From contig JAJEJU010000024.1 of assembly GCA_021390615.1 (NCBI GenBank), positions 1,054,001-1,118,000 of the forward strand: a stretch of DNA of 64,000 nucleotides, read 5' to 3'. The first letter of the stretch is position 1, and each line of letters begins with the position of its first letter. The notes under the pieces are model-generated. The model ran no database searches, was not told the DNA's origin, and was given only the letters and a program-made list of their open reading frames with translations. Both the position numbers and the translations under genes were made by a program. This document shows, one piece after another, positions 51,726 to 62,445 of this stretch. Source of the DNA: Rhodanobacteraceae bacterium ZG21-1 (GTDB lineage: Bacteria; Pseudomonadota; Gammaproteobacteria; Xanthomonadales; Rhodanobacteraceae).

Positions 51726-53513
51726 ATGGAAAGCTACAAGATCCAGCAGCACAACTATGACGTGATCGTGGTCGGCGCCGGCGGCGCGGGCCTGCGCGCC
51801 ACCTTCGGTCTGGCCGAGAAGGGACTCAAGGCTGCCTGCATCACCAAGGTGTTCCCCACGCGCTCGCATACCGTGGCGGCCCAGGGCGGCATCTCGGCGG
51901 CGCTGGGCAACATGGGCGAGGACGACTGGCGCTTCCATTTCTACGACACCATCAAGGGCTCGGACTGGCTGGGCGACCAGGACGCGATCGAGTACATGTG
52001 CCGCGAGGCGATTCCCTCGATCATCGAGCTGGAGCACTACGGCGTACCGTTCTCGCGCACCGAGGAAGGCAAGATCTACCAGCGCCCGTTCGGCGGCATG
52101 ACCACCCATTACGGCAAGGGCACCGCGCAGCGCACCTGCGCCGCGGCCGACCGCACCGGCCATGCGATCCTGCACACGCTGTACCAGCAGGCGCTGGCGC
52201 ATGACGCCACCTTCTATATCGAGTACTTCGCGATCGACCTGATCTTCGACAGCGAAGGCGTCTGCCGCGGCGTGCTGGCGCTGGACTTGAACGAAGGCAC
52301 CCTGCATTTCTTCCGCGGTCACGCGGTGGTGCTGGCCACCGGCGGCTACGGCCGCGCCTACTTCAGCGCCACCTCGGCACATACCTGCACCGGCGACGGC
52401 GGCGGCATGGTGCTGCGTGCCGGCCTGGCGCTGCAGGACATGGAGTTCGTGCAGTTCCATCCCACCGGCATCTACGGCGCGGGCTGCCTGATTACCGAAG
52501 GCGTGCGCGGCGAAGGCGGTTACCTGACCAACTCCGCCGGCGAGCGCTTCATGGAGCGCTACGCGCCGAGCGCGAAGGACCTGGCCTCGCGCGACGTGGT
52601 CAGCCGCGCGATGACCATGGAGATCCGCGAAGGCCGCGGTGTGGGCGAACACAAGGACCACATCTTCATCAACCTGATGCACCTCGGCCCCGAGGTGATC
52701 CATGAGCGCCTGCCGGGCATCGCCGAGTCGGCGCGCATCTTCGCCGGCGTCGACGTGACCAAGGAGCCGATCCCGGTCATCCCGACCGTGCACTACAACA
52801 TGGGCGGCATCCCGACCAATTATCACGGCGAGGTAGTGCAGAAGAAGGGCGACGACGTCGACGCCGTGGTGCCGGGCCTGTTCGCCATCGGCGAGGCCGC
52901 CTGCGTGTCGGTGCACGGCGCCAATCGCCTGGGCTCCAACTCGCTGCTCGACCTGGTGGTGTTCGGCCGCGCGGTATCGCATCGCTGCGCCGAGCTGATC
53001 AAGCCGAACACCCCGCACAAGGACCTGCCGGCCACCATCCTGGACCAGGCCTTGGCCCGCTTCGACGGCCTGCGCCACGCCAACGGCAGCCGCCCCACCG
53101 CGGAGATCCGGCTGGAAATGCAGCGCACCATGCAGCGCGACGCCGCGGTGTTCCGCACCGGCACCACGCTGAAGGAAGGCAGCGAGAAGATCTCCGCCAC
53201 GCACGATTCCTTCAAGGACGTGCGCGTCAGCGATCGCTCGATGGTGTGGAATTCGGACCTGATCGAGACGCTCGAACTGGCCAACCTGCTGGACCAGGCG
53301 GTGGCCACCATGCATTCGGCCGAGCAGCGTACCGAGAGCCGTGGCGGACATGCGCGCGAAGACTTCCCGGACCGCAACGACGCCGAGTGGATGAAGCACA
53401 CCCTGGTGAAGGTGGACGAGTCCGGCAAGACCAGTTTCGACTTCCGCCCGGTGCACATGTACACCCTGACCAGCGACGTCGAGCCGGTGCCGCCGAAGAA
53501 GCGCGTCTACTGA
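51726..53513 (+). CDS. sdhA: succinate dehydrogenase flavoprotein subunit
   Basis: Encodes 595 residues. The dinucleotide motif [19 protein letters not shown], the flavinylation site [18 protein letters not shown] (His linked to FAD), the catalytic region [20 protein letters not shown] and the C-terminal [18 protein letters not shown] are all present. Oxidises succinate to fumarate in the TCA cycle and respiratory chain. Followed by sdhB after 89 bp. Confidence 0.98.
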   Translation: MESYKIQQHNYDVIVVGAGGAGLRATFGLAEKGLKAACITKVFPTRSHTVAAQGGISAALGNMGEDDWRFHFYDTIKGSDWLGDQDAIEYMCREAIPSIIELEHYGVPFSRTEEGKIYQRPFGGMTTHYGKGTAQRTCAAADRTGHAILHTLYQQALAHDATFYIEYFAIDLIFDSEGVCRGVLALDLNEGTLHFFRGHAVVLATGGYGRAYFSATSAHTCTGDGGGMVLRAGLALQDMEFVQFHPTGIYGAGCLITEGVRGEGGYLTNSAGERFMERYAPSAKDLASRDVVSRAMTMEIREGRGVGEHKDHIFINLMHLGPEVIHERLPGIAESARIFAGVDVTKEPIPVIPTVHYNMGGIPTNYHGEVVQKKGDDVDAVVPGLFAIGEAACVSVHGANRLGSNSLLDLVVFGRAVSHRCAELIKPNTPHKDLPATILDQALARFDGLRHANGSRPTAEIRLEMQRTMQRDAAVFRTGTTLKEGSEKISATHDSFKDVRVSDRSMVWNSDLIETLELANLLDQAVATMHSAEQRTESRGGHAREDFPDRNDAEWMKHTLVKVDESGKTSFDFRPVHMYTLTSDVEPVPPKKRVY

Positions 53514-53602
53514 CGAGGCGGCCCGTCGAGGTCAAGCAGCATACGTTGTACCGGCGCTCGCACAGCGGGCTGTTACGACAAGCACGATGAAGTGAGGCAA
53601 CC

Positions 53603-54388
53603 GTGGCAGAGTTCACGCTACCCAAGAATTCCAAGGTCCGTCCGGGCAAGCACTATCCGGCGAAAGACGCGAAGAAGCCGCGTACCTTTCGCATCTATCG
53701 CTGGACGCCGGACGACGGCGAGAACCCGCGCATCGACACCTACGAGGTCGATCTGGCCGCGTGCGGCCCGATGGTTCTGGACGCCCTGCTGAAGATCAAG
53801 AACGAGATCGACTCGACGCTGACCCTGCGCCGGTCCTGCCGCGAGGGCATCTGCGGCTCCTGCGCGATGAACATCGACGGCACCAATACGCTGGCCTGCA
53901 CCCGGGCGATCGCCGACTGCGCCTCCGGCGACGTGAAGATCTACCCGTTGCCGAATATGCCGGTGATCAAGGACCTGGTGCCCGACCTCACCCATTTCTA
54001 TGCTCAGTTCGCTTCGATCCGTCCATGGTTGCGCACGCAGAGCCCGGCACCGGCCGACAAGGAGCGCCTGCAGTCGCCGGAAGACCGCAAGAAGCTTGAC
54101 GGTCTGTACGAGTGCATCCTGTGCGCCTGTTGCTCGACCAGCTGCCCGAGCTACTGGTGGAACGGCGAGAAGTATCTGGGCCCGGCGATCCTGCTGCAGG
54201 CTTATCGCTGGATCGTGGACAGCCGCGACGAGGACACCGGTGCGCGCCTGGACGACCTGGAAGATCCGTTCAAGCTCTATCGCTGCCACACCATCATGAA
54301 TTGCGCGCGGACCTGCCCGAAGGGGCTGAACCCGGCCAAGGCGATCGCCGAGATCAAGAAGCTGATGGTGCAGCGGCGTTCCGTCTGA
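53603..54388 (+). CDS. sdhB: succinate dehydrogenase iron-sulfur subunit
   Basis: Encodes 261 residues. The 2Fe-2S ligands are in [18 protein letters not shown] plus LACTRAI; the 4Fe-4S and 3Fe-4S ligands are in [16 protein letters not shown] and [20 protein letters not shown]. It carries electrons from SdhA to the quinone site. Confidence 0.98.
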   Translation: MAEFTLPKNSKVRPGKHYPAKDAKKPRTFRIYRWTPDDGENPRIDTYEVDLAACGPMVLDALLKIKNEIDSTLTLRRSCREGICGSCAMNIDGTNTLACTRAIADCASGDVKIYPLPNMPVIKDLVPDLTHFYAQFASIRPWLRTQSPAPADKERLQSPEDRKKLDGLYECILCACCSTSCPSYWWNGEKYLGPAILLQAYRWIVDSRDEDTGARLDDLEDPFKLYRCHTIMNCARTCPKGLNPAKAIAEIKKLMVQRRSV

Positions 54389-54413
54389 CCTAGACCAGTC
54401 CGGGCGGAGACCC

Positions 54414-55457
54414 ATGAACGACAGCTTGGAAGCGAAACCGCCTAGGCCGAAGCCCACCGGGCGAGTGCTGCGTCGTCGTTACCTGGTCGCCACGGCGGTC
54501 GGCGTGGCGTACGGCTTGATGCTGCGATTCGTGTTCTCGGCCATGCACTCCTCGGGGACGATCTCCGGGCCCATGGCTGGCGCCAGCAGCGTCATGCTGG
54601 TGTCCTTTCTGTTCGCCATGCCCTTCGTCGTCGGCATGCTGCTGGTTTATCTGGAACGCGCCAGCATGACCGTGGTCCGCGCGATCTTCGTGCCGTGGCT
54701 GGCCATGCTGCTAATCGAATTGATCACCGGGCTGCTGGGTTTCGAGGGCAGCATCTGCATCGTCATCGCCACGCCGATCTTCCTGGTGCTCAGCTCCATC
54801 GGCGGACTCATCATGTACAGCATGGTGCGCCTGTGGGCACCTTCGCAGGCAAACTTCTCGCTGGTGCTGTTCGTTCCCTTGCTGTTGGCAGCCGGCGAAC
54901 GCCAGCTGCAGCCGCCGCAGCTGGACGGAGCCTCCGAGCGCAGCGTGCATGTGGATGCGCCGCCGGCAGCCGTCTGGCGCTTGATCAACGACGCCCAGGA
55001 CATCCGCCCCGAGGAAATGCACGACGGCCTGGCCTGGCGCATCGGCGTGCCGTATCCCTTGCAAGGCATCACCGCCGAAACGGCGGCGGGCCGTGTGCGC
55101 AAGGTGGCCTGGCAACGCGGCGTGCATTTCGACGAACCGATCCTGGACTGGGACGAGAATCGCTATATCCGCTGGTCCTACCGCTTCGCGCCGGATTCGA
55201 TCCCGGCCGGCGCGATGGACGAGCACGTGCGTCCCGGCGGCCCTTACTTCGACTTGCTGGATACCTCCTACACCTTGCAGCCCGAAGGTGGCGGCACGCG
55301 GCTGGCGATCCGGGTCGGCTACCGGGTCCGCACCAACTTCAACTGGTACGCCGGGCCGCTGGCGCGCTTGTTCGTTGGCGATGCCGCTGAATCTCTGCTG
55401 CACTTCTACAAGGTGCGCGGCGAGGCGGCTGGGCCGGTCGTTGCGGTGAAATCATGA
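54414..55457 (+). CDS. membrane protein with C-terminal SRPBCC-like domain
   Basis: Encodes 347 residues. About five membrane helices in the first 165 residues (for example YLVATAVGVAYGLMLRFVF and LFAMPFVVGMLLVYLE) are followed by a START/SRPBCC-like domain (about 178-340), with SVHVDAPPAAVWRLINDAQD at its start and LRIAIRVGYRV-like strands near the end. SRPBCC domains bind hydrophobic ligands. It sits between sdhB and sdhE, 25 bp after sdhB and overlapping sdhE by four bases, so it is co-transcribed with complex II genes; a link to complex II is inference. Confidence 0.75.
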   Translation: MNDSLEAKPPRPKPTGRVLRRRYLVATAVGVAYGLMLRFVFSAMHSSGTISGPMAGASSVMLVSFLFAMPFVVGMLLVYLERASMTVVRAIFVPWLAMLLIELITGLLGFEGSICIVIATPIFLVLSSIGGLIMYSMVRLWAPSQANFSLVLFVPLLLAAGERQLQPPQLDGASERSVHVDAPPAAVWRLINDAQDIRPEEMHDGLAWRIGVPYPLQGITAETAAGRVRKVAWQRGVHFDEPILDWDENRYIRWSYRFAPDSIPAGAMDEHVRPGGPYFDLLDTSYTLQPEGGGTRLAIRVGYRVRTNFNWYAGPLARLFVGDAAESLLHFYKVRGEAAGPVVAVKS

Positions 55458-55705
55458 GCGACGATCCACGCCTCAGGCGTCTGCGCTGGCGCTGCCGCCG
55501 CGGCACGCGCGAGCTTGATGCGCTGTTCGGCGGCTGGCTGGACGAACGCTATGCCACCGCCGGCGAGGCCGCGCAGCAGGCCTTTGACGCGCTGCTCGAC
55601 GTGCAAGATCCCGAGCTGTGGGACTGGGTGATGGGCCATGCCCGGCCCACGCGCGCGGACTGGCAGGCGATCATCGATGACATCCGCGCCCGCCATCGGC
55701 TTTGA
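55454..55705 (+). CDS. sdhE: FAD assembly factor SdhE
   Basis: Encodes 83 residues. The RGTRELDALFGGWLDERY segment contains the RGxxE motif of SdhE/Sdh5/YgfY proteins, which promote covalent flavinylation of SdhA. The C-terminus DPELWDWVMGHARP is also typical. It overlaps the upstream membrane gene and, out of frame, the downstream cptA-like gene. Confidence 0.93.
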   Translation: MSDDPRLRRLRWRCRRGTRELDALFGGWLDERYATAGEAAQQAFDALLDVQDPELWDWVMGHARPTRADWQAIIDDIRARHRL

Positions 55706-56138
55706 ATACCGGCCGTCTCGCCGCCTGCGCGCACTGCTCTACGTAGTGGCTTTGCTGACCCTAGTTGCACTGATCTCGTGCGGACTGCCGTGGTGGTGGA
55801 AGGCGGCTGGCTTCCTGTCGGCAGCGCTGCTGGTGCTGCGCGGGCTACGGCTTGTCGGCGACGATGCCGTACGCGCGGCCGGCTGGGATGCGGCCGGCGG
55901 CTGGAGTCTGCGGCTGGCCGACGGCAGCGACCGGCACGCCCGCCTGCGGTCGTTCCGCATCCTGGGCGAGTGGATCCTGCTGAGGCTGGCTTTCGATGGC
56001 GGCACGGCAGCTTTGCTGCTGGCGCCGGACAACAGCGATGCGGACATCCGCCGCCGGCTGCGCATGCGCCTGGCGGTCGCCACGACCGACCAGCCTGGGC
56101 CTGGGCCGAGCGGGCCTTCGCGGGCTGGGCACTTATGA
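55677..56138 (+). CDS. YgfX/CptA-like membrane protein
   Basis: Encodes 153 residues from an ATG overlapping the end of sdhE. FEYRPSRRLRALLYVVALL and SCGLPWWWKAAGFLSAALLV form two membrane helices in an N-terminal pattern like YgfX/CptA, followed by a beta-rich cytoplasmic domain (LADGSDRHARLRSFRILG, DGGTAALLLAPDN). In E. coli ygfX follows sdhE (ygfY) and the pair was reported as toxin-antitoxin CptAB, a claim that is disputed. The same gene order here supports the assignment. Confidence 0.75.
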   Translation: MTSAPAIGFEYRPSRRLRALLYVVALLTLVALISCGLPWWWKAAGFLSAALLVLRGLRLVGDDAVRAAGWDAAGGWSLRLADGSDRHARLRSFRILGEWILLRLAFDGGTAALLLAPDNSDADIRRRLRMRLAVATTDQPGPGPSGPSRAGHL

Positions 56139-56240
56139 GTTGCAGCGCGGTCGATCGGAATACCGGATAATCGGTGTTTTGACCGGCCCGCCAGCGCCAC
56201 TTACGGGCGCCCGCCCATCGACCTGCCAAGCGACCCGTCC

Positions 56241-57485
56241 ATGTTCCGACCGCTCGAGCTTTTCATCGGCCTACGCTACAGCCGGGCCAAGCGCCGCAAC
56301 CAGTTCATTTCCTTCATCTCCACCGTGTCGATCGTGTGCATCGCGATCAGCGTCACCGCCCTGATTGCGGTGATGTCGGTGATGAACGGCTTCGACGATC
56401 AGCTGCGCTCGCGCATCCTGGGCGCGGTTTCCCACGTCACCGTGTCGGGCATGCCCGGCGAGGGCATGCAGAACGCACAGCAGGCGCTGCAGGCCGCCTC
56501 GGGCAGCCCGCACGTCGAGGGCGCCGCGCCGTACGTCGAGCTGCAGGCCTGGCTGCAGGCGCGCGGCTCGGGCGCGGCGATCGTGCGCGGCATCGAGCCG
56601 GCGCAGGAGGCCAAGGTTTCCGACATCGACAAGCACCTGGTGCAGGGCAGCTTCGACAGCCTGACGCCGGGCAGCTGGAACATCGTGCTGGGCCGCGAGC
56701 TGGCGATGAGTCTCGGCGTGACGGTGGGCGACAAGGTGGTGGCGGTTACCCCGCAGGTGCGCAGCTCGCCGATGGGCAGCATGCCGCTGCTCAAGAGCTT
56801 CCACGTGTCTGGCGTATTCGAGATGGGCATGCAGGAGTACGACTCCGGTCTGGCCCTGGTCAATCTGAGCGATGCGGAAAAGCTGGTCGGCATCACCGGC
56901 CCCAGCGGCATCCGCCTGCGCCTGGACAACATGGACAACGCCTCGCTGGTGAAACAGCGGCTGTCCTCGGCGTTCGGCCCGCTGTACACGGTGCAGACCT
57001 GGATGGACACCAACACCAACTTGTTCACCGCGATCGCGATGGAAAAGAAGGTGATGTTCATCATCCTGTCGCTGATCATCCTGGTGGCGGTGATCAACCT
57101 GGTCTCGATGCTGATGATGCTGGTCACCGACAAGCAGGCCGAGATCGCCATCCTGCGCACGCTGGGCGCCACGCCGCGCAGCATCATGGGCATGTTCATG
57201 GTGCAGGGCGTGCTGGTGGGCGTGGTCGGCACCGCTTTCGGGGTCAGCCTGGGCTCGCTGCTGGCCTGGCAGCTGCCGGGGATCGTGAAGTGGATCGAGC
57301 GGATCTTCCACGTCACCTTCCTCTCGCCGGACGTCTATTACATCAGCGAGGTGCCGAGCAAGCTGGACGGCTACGACGTGCTGTGGGTGACCCTGGTCAC
57401 CTTCGCCTTCTCGCTGCTGGCCACCCTGTATCCCGCGTGGCGCGCCTCGCGCACGCAGCCGGCGCAGGCCTTGCGCTATGAGTGA
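56241..57485 (+). CDS. lolC: lipoprotein-releasing ABC permease LolC/LolE
   Basis: Encodes 414 residues: four membrane helices, one N-terminal and three in the C-terminal FtsX-like domain ([59 protein letters not shown]), with a large periplasmic domain between them. The start [20 protein letters not shown] is typical of LolC/E. With LolD it extracts outer-membrane lipoproteins for LolA. Only one permease gene is seen beside lolD, so the system may use a single LolF-type permease. Confidence 0.94.
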   Translation: MFRPLELFIGLRYSRAKRRNQFISFISTVSIVCIAISVTALIAVMSVMNGFDDQLRSRILGAVSHVTVSGMPGEGMQNAQQALQAASGSPHVEGAAPYVELQAWLQARGSGAAIVRGIEPAQEAKVSDIDKHLVQGSFDSLTPGSWNIVLGRELAMSLGVTVGDKVVAVTPQVRSSPMGSMPLLKSFHVSGVFEMGMQEYDSGLALVNLSDAEKLVGITGPSGIRLRLDNMDNASLVKQRLSSAFGPLYTVQTWMDTNTNLFTAIAMEKKVMFIILSLIILVAVINLVSMLMMLVTDKQAEIAILRTLGATPRSIMGMFMVQGVLVGVVGTAFGVSLGSLLAWQLPGIVKWIERIFHVTFLSPDVYYISEVPSKLDGYDVLWVTLVTFAFSLLATLYPAWRASRTQPAQALRYE

Positions 57486-57507
57486 AGCACGGTCGGAAGA
57501 GAAAGCC

Positions 57508-58206
57508 ATGAGTGCGTCGAACGAAATCGTGCTGCGCGCCAGCCATGTCGCCAAGACCTATCAGGAAGGCGACCTGCGCACCGAGGTGCTGGGCGACGTC
57601 AATTTCAGCCTGCGCCGCGGCGAGACGATGGCCATCGTCGGTGCCTCCGGTTCGGGCAAGAGCACCTTGCTGCACATCATCGGCGGGCTGGACACGCTGA
57701 CCAGCGGCGAGGTGGAAGTCGAGGGGCGCGCGTTTTCCCGCCTGTCCGACGCCGAGCGCGGGCGCGTGCGCAACCGCTCGCTGGGCTTCATTTATCAATT
57801 CCACCATCTGCTGCCGGAGTTCACCGCGCTGGAGAACGTGTGCATGCCGCTGCTGATTCGCGGCACAGCGATTCCGGAAGCGCGGCAGCAGGCCACTACC
57901 TTGCTGGAGCGGGTGGGCTTGGCGCACCGGCTGGCGCACAAGCCGGCCGAATTGTCCGGCGGCGAGCGCCAGCGCTGCGCGGTGGCGCGCGCGCTGGTCA
58001 CGCGCCCGTCCTGCGTGCTGGGCGACGAACCCACCGGCAACCTGGACGAAAGCAATGCCGCCCAGGTCTATGCGCTGATGCTCGAACTCAATCGGGAGAT
58101 CGGCACCAGCTTCATCCTGGTGACTCACGACACCCGCCTGGCCGCGCGCATGGATCGCACGCTCGAATTGCACAACGGTCGGTTGCAGGATAAGAGCCTC
58201 GGCTGA
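57508..58206 (+). CDS. lolD: lipoprotein-releasing ABC ATPase LolD
   Basis: Encodes 232 residues. Walker [10 protein letters not shown], signature [17 protein letters not shown], Walker [12 protein letters not shown] and the H-loop THD are present, and [20 protein letters not shown] is a LolD hallmark. It lies 22 bp after lolC and powers lipoprotein release. Confidence 0.96.
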   Translation: MSASNEIVLRASHVAKTYQEGDLRTEVLGDVNFSLRRGETMAIVGASGSGKSTLLHIIGGLDTLTSGEVEVEGRAFSRLSDAERGRVRNRSLGFIYQFHHLLPEFTALENVCMPLLIRGTAIPEARQQATTLLERVGLAHRLAHKPAELSGGERQRCAVARALVTRPSCVLGDEPTGNLDESNAAQVYALMLELNREIGTSFILVTHDTRLAARMDRTLELHNGRLQDKSLG

Positions 58207-58338
58207 AGCGGGGCTTCCGCGCCGCAGGAGGGCAATGCGCCGCGGCCCCGGCCTACAGCAGCGCTGCGCCGTGCGCCTACATGGACGCTTTCGCGGACCC
58301 GCTAGGCTGAGTCCTGGCTGTGGTCGGGAGGGCAGCGG

Positions 58339-60636
58339 ATGCCGGGTGCGAAGGGCGTGGCGCTGGCCTTGCTGCTGGGCGTGCTGGCAGTGCAGTGGTG
58401 GCCGGCCTTGCCGCCGCGCTGGGTCGGTCCATGCCTGGCCCTGGCCGCGGGCGGGATCGCCTGGCGCTGGCCTCGCCTACGTCTGCCGGCCGTGGCGGCG
58501 CTCGGCGTCGCCTGGGCGATCGGCTGGGGCGCCGCCTCGATGGCGGCCCGTCTGCCGGCCGAGCTGGAAGGGCGCGACTTCGAGGTGACCGGCACCATCG
58601 AGGGCTTGCCGCTGGCGCGCGGCGACGCCACCAGCTTCGTGCTGCGCCCTCAACAAGTGCTGCTGGACGGCAAGCCGGTCGACCTGCGCGGCCGGATCCG
58701 CGCGGCCTGGTACGACGATGCGCCCGAGTTGCAGCCATGCACGCGCTGGCATCTGCAGCTCCGACTGAAGCGGCCGCGCGGCCTGGTCAATCCCGGCGGC
58801 GCCGACAGCGAGCGCACGGCGCTGGAACAGGGCATCGTCGCCACCGGTTACGTGCGCGGCGAGCAGCACGATTTGCAGCCGATCGCGGCGCCTTGGTGCA
58901 TCGACCGTCTGCGCGACGGCATCGCACGCGCGATCGCGGCGCGAGTGGCCGATCCGCACGATGCCGCCTTGTTGCGTGCCTTCACCGTCGGCGATACGCG
59001 CGGATTGGATCAGCGCGACTGGGCGTTGGCGCGCGCCAACGGCATTCCCCATCTGATCGCCATCTCCGGTTTCCATGTCGGCGTGGTCGCCGTGCTGGGC
59101 AGCTGGCTGCTGCTTGCGCTGTATTGGCTGCGCCCCGGCTTGGCCTTGCGCCTGCCGGCCGTGCAGGCGAGGGCCGTCGGCGCCCTGCTGCTGGCCGGTG
59201 GATATGCGGCGCTGGCCGGCTTCGGCTTGCCGACCGTACGCACCCTGCTGATGATCGCCGTGGTCGCCGGCGCACGTTGCGGTCGACGCCACGCCGGCGG
59301 CACGCATGCGCTGGCGCTGGCCTTGCTCGCCATCCTGTTGTGCGATCCCCTGGCGGTGCTTTCGGCGGGCTTCTGGCTGTCCTTCGTCGGGGTCAGCTTC
59401 CTGATGCTGTGCCTGGACGGGCAGGGGCGCGGATGGCTGGGTTTTCTGCGCGAGCTTTCGGCGGGGCAGTGGGTGATGAGCTTGTCCCTGCTGCCGCTGA
59501 CCCTGTGGTTCTTCGGCGAGGCCTCGCTGGTCGGCGCCTTGTCCAACCTGGTCGCCGTGCCCCTGGTCAGTTTCGTGATCGTGCCGTGCGCGCTGCTGGG
59601 CACGGCCCTGCTGGCGCTGTGTCCGCTGCTGGCCACGCCGGTGCTGCGTCTGGCGGCGCATCTGGCGCATGCGCAGTGGTGGCTGTTGCAGCAGATGGCG
59701 GAGTGGCCAGGCGCGCACTGGTACCTGCCGGAAGTGCGGCCGTGGGCGCTGGTGCTGGCCACCCTCGGCGCGCTGTGGCTGTGCATGCCGCGCGGCATGC
59801 CGGCGCGGCTGCTCGGTCTGCTGCTGTTCCTGCCGCTGTTGTGGCCTCCGGCCAGCCCGCCCGAGCAGGGTGGCTTCAAGCTGTGGGTGCTCGACGTCGG
59901 GCAGGGGCTGGCCGTGGCACTGCAGACACGCAGTCATGCGCTGGTCTACGACGCCGGCGCGCGCTATCCCTCTGATTTCGATCTGGGCGAGGCAGTGGTG
60001 GTGCCCTCGCTGCATGCGCTGGGCATAGCGCGGCTCGACCGGTTGGTGATTAGTCACGCCGACAACGATCATGCCGGCGGCGCCGGCGCGGTCGCCGCGG
60101 CTTTTCCGGAGGCGCAGCGCTATGCCGGCGAGCCCGAGCGCATGGCCTTGCCGATGCAGTCCTGCGTTGCCGGCCAGTCCTGGAGCTGGGACGGCGTGGA
60201 TTTCCGCGTGCTGCATCCCGCGGCGGGAAGCAGTGGCAAGGGCAATGATCGCTCGTGCGTGCTGCTGGTCAGCGGCCGCGGCGGCAGTCTGCTGCTCACC
60301 GGCGACATCAGCGCACGGGTCGAGCCGATGGTGGCGTCCGCACTTGGCGTAGCCAGTCCGCCGCTGGTGCTGCTGGCCCCGCACCACGGCAGCAAGTCCT
60401 CGTCCAGCGCGGCCTTCATCGGGGCGACGCGGCCGGTATTGGCCTTGATCTCGGCCGGATGGCGCAATCGCTTCGGCCATCCGCATGCCGAGGTATTGCA
60501 GCGCTACGCGGAGGCAGGCGTGCCGTGGCTCAATACGGCCGAGCAGGGCGCCATCGAGGTCGACTTTCCCGCGGCCGGTGTGCCTGCGGTCGCCGCTTCA
60601 TGGCGCAAACGCCATCCGCGTTATTGGCGCGAATAA
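58339..60636 (+). CDS. comEC: DNA-uptake channel ComEC/Rec2
   Basis: Encodes 765 residues: N-terminal membrane helices and a DUF4131 domain, the central ComEC competence domain (about 215-480: HLIAISGFHVGVVAVLGSWL, GLPTVRTLLMIAVV), and a C-terminal metallo-beta-lactamase domain (about 510-750: LWVLDVGQGLAVALQT, VISHADNDHAGGAGAV, LLAPHHGSKSSSS). It transports single-stranded DNA across the inner membrane in natural transformation. The conserved HxDxDH is intact. Confidence 0.94.
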   Translation: MPGAKGVALALLLGVLAVQWWPALPPRWVGPCLALAAGGIAWRWPRLRLPAVAALGVAWAIGWGAASMAARLPAELEGRDFEVTGTIEGLPLARGDATSFVLRPQQVLLDGKPVDLRGRIRAAWYDDAPELQPCTRWHLQLRLKRPRGLVNPGGADSERTALEQGIVATGYVRGEQHDLQPIAAPWCIDRLRDGIARAIAARVADPHDAALLRAFTVGDTRGLDQRDWALARANGIPHLIAISGFHVGVVAVLGSWLLLALYWLRPGLALRLPAVQARAVGALLLAGGYAALAGFGLPTVRTLLMIAVVAGARCGRRHAGGTHALALALLAILLCDPLAVLSAGFWLSFVGVSFLMLCLDGQGRGWLGFLRELSAGQWVMSLSLLPLTLWFFGEASLVGALSNLVAVPLVSFVIVPCALLGTALLALCPLLATPVLRLAAHLAHAQWWLLQQMAEWPGAHWYLPEVRPWALVLATLGALWLCMPRGMPARLLGLLLFLPLLWPPASPPEQGGFKLWVLDVGQGLAVALQTRSHALVYDAGARYPSDFDLGEAVVVPSLHALGIARLDRLVISHADNDHAGGAGAVAAAFPEAQRYAGEPERMALPMQSCVAGQSWSWDGVDFRVLHPAAGSSGKGNDRSCVLLVSGRGGSLLLTGDISARVEPMVASALGVASPPLVLLAPHHGSKSSSSAAFIGATRPVLALISAGWRNRFGHPHAEVLQRYAEAGVPWLNTAEQGAIEVDFPAAGVPAVAASWRKRHPRYWRE

Positions 60637-60657
60637 GCGTCTGACCGCAGGTGGCGC

Positions 60658-62250
60658 TCAATCCATTGCCATGAACAGCGCGCGATCGCTCATCCGCTTC
60701 AGCGCCGCTTCGAGATGCTCGCCGCATGCGCCGGTGAGGGCGTCAGCGTCCTCGATCGGCTGACCTTCGCGCACGAACTGCAATTGGCCGGCGCGTGCCG
60801 CTTCCAACAGCGCGGCGCGCAGGGCGGCACGATCGTGCCGGCCGTCCAGCAGCGGCAGCAGCACGGCTTCCACCACGTCCTCATCCGGCAGGGTTTCGTG
60901 CCAGAGGTTGTACAGCGAGATCGGTACGGATTTTTCGCGGCGCAGGGCAGCCAGCCTGCGCAAGGCCTCGGGCGCTACCGGGCATGGCCCGATGGCTTCT
61001 GGTCGAGTCCGGATCGCTTCCAGCCTGACTCGCACGGCGCCGATGATGACCAGCTGCTGCACGGCCTGCAGCATGGCCTGGCGAATCTGTTGCGGATCGG
61101 CGCCGCCTGCGGCTTGCGCCTCCTCGATCAGGGCGGCGACCGGCACGCTGGCCGGCCATGCCGAAGTCAGGCGTTCGATCAGCATCGCCCATGGCTTCGG
61201 ACTGCCCGCAACCAGGCTGCCATTCGCAGCCTGCCACGGCCCTTCGGCGCTGCTGCCGCCTTCGGCCAGGCTGAAACGTCCGCACAAGTGGAACGGCACC
61301 AGCGCCGCCGGATCGAGCTGGTATTGAATCTCGCCGGCGCGCTTTTCATGCACCAGCAGGGTCTGGCGGAAGGTGCGATTGGTGAGGAAGTCCAGCAACT
61401 GCTCCAGCGCCATCTGGCTGCCGCCGCATTCGCGCAGCAGCGGCTCGGCGGCCTTGCTGCCGTAGTTGCTGGCGAACATGCTGGCGGTGTTGGAATCGGC
61501 CAGGTAGGTCAGGCCGTGCCGGCTGGCGGCGGCGGTGAAGTCGCGGAAATAGCAGGGCGCGTTGCAGATCTCCAGGAACTCGTGCACCAGGTACGGTTCG
61601 TGGCCGTGGCGGATCATCTGGATGTGGTCCTGCATGACCTTCTGCAGCAGGCTGCCCTCGTGCGCCATGTCATGCAGGAAGTCGATCATGCCGCGCGCAT
61701 AGCCGAGCTTCTCGCTCGCGCTCTGATGCGGGCCGGTGCGCAGCAGCATGGCGTCGCGCACGATTTCCTTGGCCTTCCACCCAGGGTAGACGTTGTAGCT
61801 CACGTAGGCGACGCCTTGCGGCGCGAGCCGTTCGCGACTGAGCCGCAGGATCGCCTCGCGCACGTCTTCCGGTACCCAGCTGTAGACGCCGTGGCAGATG
61901 ATGTAGTCGAACAGGCCGATGTCCGCGCCGAGTTCGGTGATGCTCGCCTGCAGCAGGCGGATGTTGTTCAGGCCCATGCTGCGGATGGCCTGGTTGCCGG
62001 CCTTCACCTGGACCGTCGAGAGATCCACGCCCAGCGCACGGGCGGCGGGATGGCGGGCAGCGAACGGAATCAGGTTGCCGCCGGCCGCGCAGCCCAGCTC
62101 GAGCACGCGCGCCCGCGCCGGTGGCGGGGTGTCCAGGCCGAACAGCTTGGCCACGGCATGCAGGTGTTCGGGAGCGGTCTGGGTGAAGGCGCTGGAGATG
62201 TACGGCAGTTCGTCGTAAGTCTGGGCTATGCGTTCGATCAGCTCGGACAT
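60658..62250 (-). CDS. class I methyltransferase with regulatory domain
   Basis: Encodes 530 residues. The SAM-binding motif I is RVLELGCAAGGNLIPFAAR (about 48-66) with motif II GVDLSTVQV; the fold runs to about residue 200. A C-terminal methyltransferase-regulatory (PKMT-type) domain follows (FLEICNAPCYFRDFTAAAS, then a winged-helix-like part near LIIERLTSAWPASVPVAALI). Substrate unknown; relatives occur in protein lysine methylation and natural-product loci. It is convergent with comEC and divergent from exbB. Confidence 0.85.
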   Translation of the reverse strand: MSELIERIAQTYDELPYISSAFTQTAPEHLHAVAKLFGLDTPPPARARVLELGCAAGGNLIPFAARHPAARALGVDLSTVQVKAGNQAIRSMGLNNIRLLQASITELGADIGLFDYIICHGVYSWVPEDVREAILRLSRERLAPQGVAYVSYNVYPGWKAKEIVRDAMLLRTGPHQSASEKLGYARGMIDFLHDMAHEGSLLQKVMQDHIQMIRHGHEPYLVHEFLEICNAPCYFRDFTAAASRHGLTYLADSNTASMFASNYGSKAAEPLLRECGGSQMALEQLLDFLTNRTFRQTLLVHEKRAGEIQYQLDPAALVPFHLCGRFSLAEGGSSAEGPWQAANGSLVAGSPKPWAMLIERLTSAWPASVPVAALIEEAQAAGGADPQQIRQAMLQAVQQLVIIGAVRVRLEAIRTRPEAIGPCPVAPEALRRLAALRREKSVPISLYNLWHETLPDEDVVEAVLLPLLDGRHDRAALRAALLEAARAGQLQFVREGQPIEDADALTGACGEHLEAALKRMSDRALFMAMD

Positions 62251-62445
62251 GGCGGTTTCCCTGGGATCGGCGGCCTTAAGTGAGTGGCGGAACATCTGTC
62301 CCGCCGGGGCTTGCCGCCGATCATACGCAAGCCGGCGGCGAACGTGCCCGGGCACGGCGACGGCAAATGCCGCCGATGCCACAGTACGATCCGGCTTGGC
62401 TGCTATCATGCGCGCCTGTTCACTGGCAGCCCGACGGGGGCGAAC

